Positions 59,957-64,000 of a DNA stretch of 64,000 nt are shown here, in pieces (within the stretch, counting starts at the first letter, position 1; each line of letters opens with the position of its first letter). The position numbers and the translations under genes are program-made. Under the pieces are notes generated by a model, which saw nothing but the letters and a program-made list of their open reading frames with translations, made no database searches and had not been told where the DNA came from. The stretch is from Drosophila miranda (taxonomy: Eukaryota > Arthropoda > Insecta > Diptera > Drosophilidae), in NCBI RefSeq assembly GCF_003369915.1, contig NW_022881614.1:19632336-19696335 (forward strand), written 5' to 3'.

Positions 59957-62900
59957 TCAATAGTCGAGTATTTGAATTTTCTTCAGGCTGAGACTGCGCG
60001 GCTTGCGTGGCTTTAGGTAGCCATAAATGGACTCCATGTCGCTGATGTCAAGGCGGCTGGCACTGCGCCCAGTTCTGGCAGCTGGGGGAGGTGGCGGTCC
60101 ATGCAGCAGTCCATTTGCCGCCCCCTGGGCATTGTTCGCTGTTGGGTACTGTATTGGTGATGCTTTTTTTGATGCTGCTGCTGCTGCAACTGCTGCTCCT
60201 CCACTGGCATTAGTGGTCATTGTTGCTGTTGCTGTTGTTGTTGCTGATGCTGCTACTGCTCCACCGCTAGATGATGCTGTTGTGGTCGCTTTCGCTTGTT
60301 GTGCTTGGGCTGATGTTGCTATACTTTTGTTTTTACTATTGAAATTATTTTTGCTTTTCAAGATGTCGTCATTGTTTTTGTTGCTGTTCGTTAACTGTCT
60401 TTTGTTCTTGTTGCTGCTGATGTTGTGGCTGTTGTTGTTTTTGTTATTGTTGTTGCTGTTTTTGTTGTTCGTTGCATTGTCATATCGTCGGTTGTCAGAG
60501 TTTTGAAAATGTTTCGCCTCCTGCTGCTGTCGCTTGCCGCCCCGCCAACTGGGCGATGGCAGCACCGGCGCCTTGTGCTGGCTGCTCCTGTTGTGGTACT
60601 GCGTCCAGTACTGCCAAATTGAACCTGCCATTCGCATAGCCCCTGTCGGGGTCCATTGAGCCGCGTACCCGATCATAGATGTTGGCCGCCGACGGCGCCT
60701 TGGCCACAATGCGCTTGCGCCCGCCGTACATATACAGGGAGCCCTCTTCGTTCGGCTGCTCGAAGAAGCTTTCCGTGGACTGGGACTTGGTGCGCGAGCT
60801 GGCCAGCACGGCGGGCGCTTGGATCTGGCGCAATTGTGCTCGATCCACGTACATGTCCACCGTCTCCGGTCCCCGGCTGTAGCCCATGCGGGCTGTAAGG
60901 TCGTCGTCAATGTCAAAGTCCATGTCGAAGTCGTCGTACTCATAGCAGTCGTCGTACCGCTCGTCCTGGGTCAGCAGTGTGCTTGCCGTCATCGTCGTCA
61001 CCGGGTCTTCCTCCTGCACATGCTCCAGCACCGAGACGTCGCTCTCGCTGCACCACTTGACCACACCGGCCTGCTTCTCCACCAGACTGCCGCTCAGCCT
61101 CTGATGCCGGCGCAGCTGCTGCTGGCTGAGACTGCGCAGGGGCCGTGGCGGCGGCACGGACCCACAAAGCGGGGCCAATGCATAGCAGCACACGCAGTTG
61201 CAGGCACCGGCAGCGCTCTCAGCCACCGGGCGGCGGGTGGAGAGACGGCGAGACACCTGGCGACCCACCGACTCCTCCAGGCTGTCGTAGAACGGTGGAT
61301 GGGTGGGGTGGTTGGGCGCCTGCTGGCGCGCATGCCTCTCGCACTGATGCATGTGACTTTGATTGTGATGGTGCTTATGATGCGGATGTGCGTGCGGAGT
61401 GCGGGTCTGTGGTGGCAAGTGGTGCTGCTGCTGCTGCTGCTGGTGGCTACGTGCTTTGTTGGGTGTGCTTTGTGTCTTGGTTGTTGTGGCTGTTGTTAGG
61501 TCCGTTGGCAGTGACTGTGGTTGTTGCTGATGTTGTTGTTGTTGCAGCTGCAGCTGCAGTTGCATTTGCAGTGCGTGCGATTTGTGTTGAGGCGTGCTAG
61601 CCACGCCCTGTTTATAAATACCTATGCCACTCTCATAGCTGCGCGTCTGCCAGATCTGATGGTGATGATTCTGCTGCTGCTGCTGCTGCTGTTGATGGCC
61701 AGGATGGTGGTGCACAGCATGGGCAGCCGCCGCGGCCATCAGCTGCTGCTGCTGCTGTATGTGGTGTGGATGCATGCCCGACAAGTGGTTGTGTATCATC
61801 GAGGTCTTCTTTTGGCTGAGCGTGCTCATGCCTCCGTTGCTGTTGTTGTTATTGTTGATGATGTTAATGTTGTTGCCATTGCCATCCCGCTGATCCTTGA
61901 GTCCTTGCCCCGAGCCCTTCTTGCCCGACTTGACAAAGTTGGGCACTCGTGCCTGCAGTCCGCAATAGTAGGGATCATCTGTTGAATTGGTAAGTGCTGC
62001 TCAGTTTTGCTTCCCGTTTGTGGAATATGCATGTGAGTCTTACCGTATTTCTTGTTGTCCTTGCCCTTGTCCGACTTGCCGCGCGACAGTTTGATGCGTG
62101 TTTCCAAATCAATGTCATCATAGTCCGGCTGTGAAAGAGAATGGAGAGTGGAATCAGAACGATATTTAGCATGGGACTACGGTTATTAGTCAATAATATT
62201 CCGCTGCCTGAAGACCTGAAATGCAGCCCCAAATTGCGCAAGGTGCGGACGGCGCACATAAACTCCACATAACTCCGAGCCCCTTTTTCAGTTGGCACTC
62301 ACGCGGTCGTTGGGCTCAATTGGCAATCCGCCAGCAGTCGAGCAATCGAGCAGCGGCAACAGCATTCCGCGCATATTAATTACACGCGATTCGTTTGCAG
62401 TTATTTCTTCCGAATATTATTGAATGCAACGAAACGGCCGTTGCCCAGTGAAGCTCAACGGCGAAATCTTCGCCAGTGGCCTGGTATGTCCACGTCTAAC
62501 CACCTGCCCGCCGACCAGCAGACACCAGACACATCAGACAGAGGGCAGAACTGGAGCAGTAGAGGGAGACGAGTTGAATCGGAGACCCATTTTGCAAGTG
62601 GCCGCTTTGCCCATGTAACCAACCATGGGCAGGCAGGCAGCTCGTTGTGGTGGCGGTTCCACTACTAACCAAGTTGCCACACTTCTCTCCGGTTTGCTTT
62701 ATTTGTGTTTTAACGCTGCCAAATTTGTACCCAACACTTGAGAGCAAACGATGCATGGGCAATCATTGGGGGATCTCCCTCTCTTTCTCTCTTACCTTTG
62801 GAATCAAATCGTGTGCATAGACATTGTCCCTGGGCGGCAGCTTGGGAGGCTTCTCGCTGCGTTTGTGGGCCAGTTGTTGCGTCTGCAGCAGCAGTTGCTC

Positions 62901-63955
62901 CCGTGTGGGTGCCACATGTCCGCTATTGCCGTTGTTCAAGAGCTTCCCCAGCTGCTGCTGGTGGCCGCTGCCAAATCCGGAGCTGCCCGAACTGCCGCCG
63001 CTGCCATTGCCAGCCACGCTGTAGGGATCCTCATCGGGTATGGGTATGCGCGGGCGATTCTTAATGTCCACAATGGGGCGTTGCACTATGGGGAATAAAA
63101 AGGAGAGCGGAGCGGCGTTAGAAGACTCAAGCACCAGATTGCTGTTGTTCTTCTGGTTTTAAGTATAACGGGACCAAGCAGCTGACTAGAACTTATCGAT
63201 CATCGTGATTGGGGTATCGGAACTAGTTATTTTGATGGCCGATAAAAGGAGCGAACCTGGAAGTTTTCTACTGATGCACTTTTTGCTCGGTTTTCTTTTG
63301 TAGATTGTGATATTACAAGTAACTTCTAACGCAACAGCATGGCTAAATAAACACTCGAGTAGCCTGACAGTGCGAGGTGTCAGTGCAGAACAAGGCGGGC
63401 AATAGTGTCTTTTTGGCGGGAAAAATTTGTGTTCTGGCGTAAAAGTGTGCTGTGCATAAACTCACCTGGTGGCAGCTTGCTCTTGAGCATATCCATGGCT
63501 ACCACATTCACAATGAGCACCCAAATGGGGCACTCCAAGACATCGCTCTCCGATTTGACAAAGGCCACGGCCGACAGGCACTGCGTCTCCAAACGTCGGC
63601 GATCTGGATAGGCACGGCGCAGCTCACGATTTACATTCGATTGGAACTTCTTCATGTCGAAGAGCTTGGAGAACAATGCAGACAGACCAAAATTAGCATT
63701 TGCCAGTTGCAGTTGCAGTTCCAGTTGCAGTTGCACCCGTAGATGAACGGATTGAACGGATTTCTGGCATGTAAGTGGGCTCCTTACCTTGACTATTTTT
63801 TCGGATTCGAGCGCCTGATTGGGCAGCTTCAATATTTCGGCACCGATGGAGGTCTCCTCATTGGGACTGCTGGCGGTGCTCTTGACGTACACATTGCTCT
63901 TGGCATAGCGGCGGACGAGTATGTTGCCAGCGTCGTCCATTTTGATCTTCACGCC
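59957..63955 (-). CDS. Gln/His-rich protein with MH2-like region (Expansion/Rebuff type?), partial, likely frameshifted
   Basis: Exons on the minus strand: 63955-63788 (GVKIKMDDAGNILVRRYAKS), 63663-63466 (LFDMKKFQSNVNRELRRAYP), 63085-62796 (VQRPIVDIKNRPRIPIPDED), 62128-62044 (PDYDDIDLETRIKLSRGK) and a long terminal exon from 61978 (DDPYYCGLQARVPNFVK). All splice sites are GT-AG with agreeing phases. The first two exons resemble the divergent MH2 (Smad-like) region of the tracheal proteins Expansion and Rebuff; this assignment is tentative. The last exon is rich in poly-Gln, His, Asn and Ser runs. Its frame hits a stop at about 60495, while a second frame carries a well-formed ending (SASRLDISDMESIYGYLKPR to a stop at 59957), so a frameshift between about 60500 and 60640 is likely. 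The 5' exons lie beyond the right edge. Confidence 0.7.
60150..61950 (-). repeat. Trinucleotide-rich coding tracts (CAG/CAA, CAC, AAC)
   Basis: Many short uninterrupted runs, for example seven to eight CAG codons near 61673-61695 and six near 61425-61440, encode Gln and His stretches. AAC/AAT runs near 60410-60470 encode Asn. Length change in such tracts is the likeliest source of the frame loss in the last exon. Confidence 0.75.
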
Positions 63956-64000
63956 CTGCATTAGAGAAAATCACGAAACGAAAGTTGCTTAAGTACTTTT

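Noticed and set aside
60819..61499. Long open frame antisense to the Gln/His-rich exon
   Set aside because: Leu/Val/Cys-rich translation of antisense CAG/CAC tracts, a reading-frame shadow.

Overview
This is a eukaryotic window from a Drosophila genome. It has short GT-AG introns, (GTCY)n-bearing DINE-1/mini-me-like repeats, BEL/Pao and Ty3/gypsy retrotransposons, and a run of genes that in D. melanogaster lie on 2R (Muller element C): Got1, PCB, TBL3/Utp13, Prosalpha7, Orc6, Sting, sax and PI31. Almost every one of these genes is broken by small deletions, nonsense changes or splice-site loss, and retrotransposons sit in and around them. The best explanation I can offer is a degenerating, probably non-recombining Muller C segment such as the neo-Y of Drosophila miranda (obscura group). 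That is an inference from gene content and decay, not something the sequence states.

Layout. 1-20008: two copies of a long direct duplication (A: 1-11362, B: 13029-20008) flank a 5'-truncated, frameshifted Got1 copy (11449-12697). Both copies carry the same composite of nested DINE-like elements. Only copy A carries a BEL/Pao element (5781-10021); copy B keeps the empty target site. 20695-21816: a complete-looking DINE-like element. 24705-30815: pyruvate carboxylase (PCB) with at least three frameshifts, two adjacent stop codons, two damaged active-site motifs, and an intact intronless RpL3 copy (28230-29477) inserted in a PCB exon. 31467-33570: TBL3/Utp13 (minus), broken. 33989-34877: Prosalpha7, intact. 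35184-35995: Orc6 with a mutated splice donor. 36222-37242: Sting (minus), frameshifted and with an unusual short C terminus. 37990-48424: nested transposons, namely a gypsy pol fragment (minus), a BEL/Pao derivative without reverse transcriptase, and four DINE-like copies. 49136-57055: a scrambled locus where a TTLL12-like gene abuts an inverted fragment of the BMP receptor gene sax, followed by an unidentified gene split by a 5.4 kb gypsy element with near-identical LTRs. 57829-58763: PI31 with a nonsense codon after its FP domain. 59957-63955: 3' part of a glutamine/histidine-rich gene with an MH2-like region (minus), running off the right edge.

How it fits together. These are unrelated housekeeping, signalling and immune genes that share one fate. 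Nested insertions give a relative time order: DINE-like elements, then the large duplication, then the BEL insertion in copy A. The candidates for retained function are Prosalpha7 and the inserted RpL3 open reading frame. Disruptions were judged against remembered family sequences, so single-base calls should be checked against reads and the homologous X or autosomal copy.
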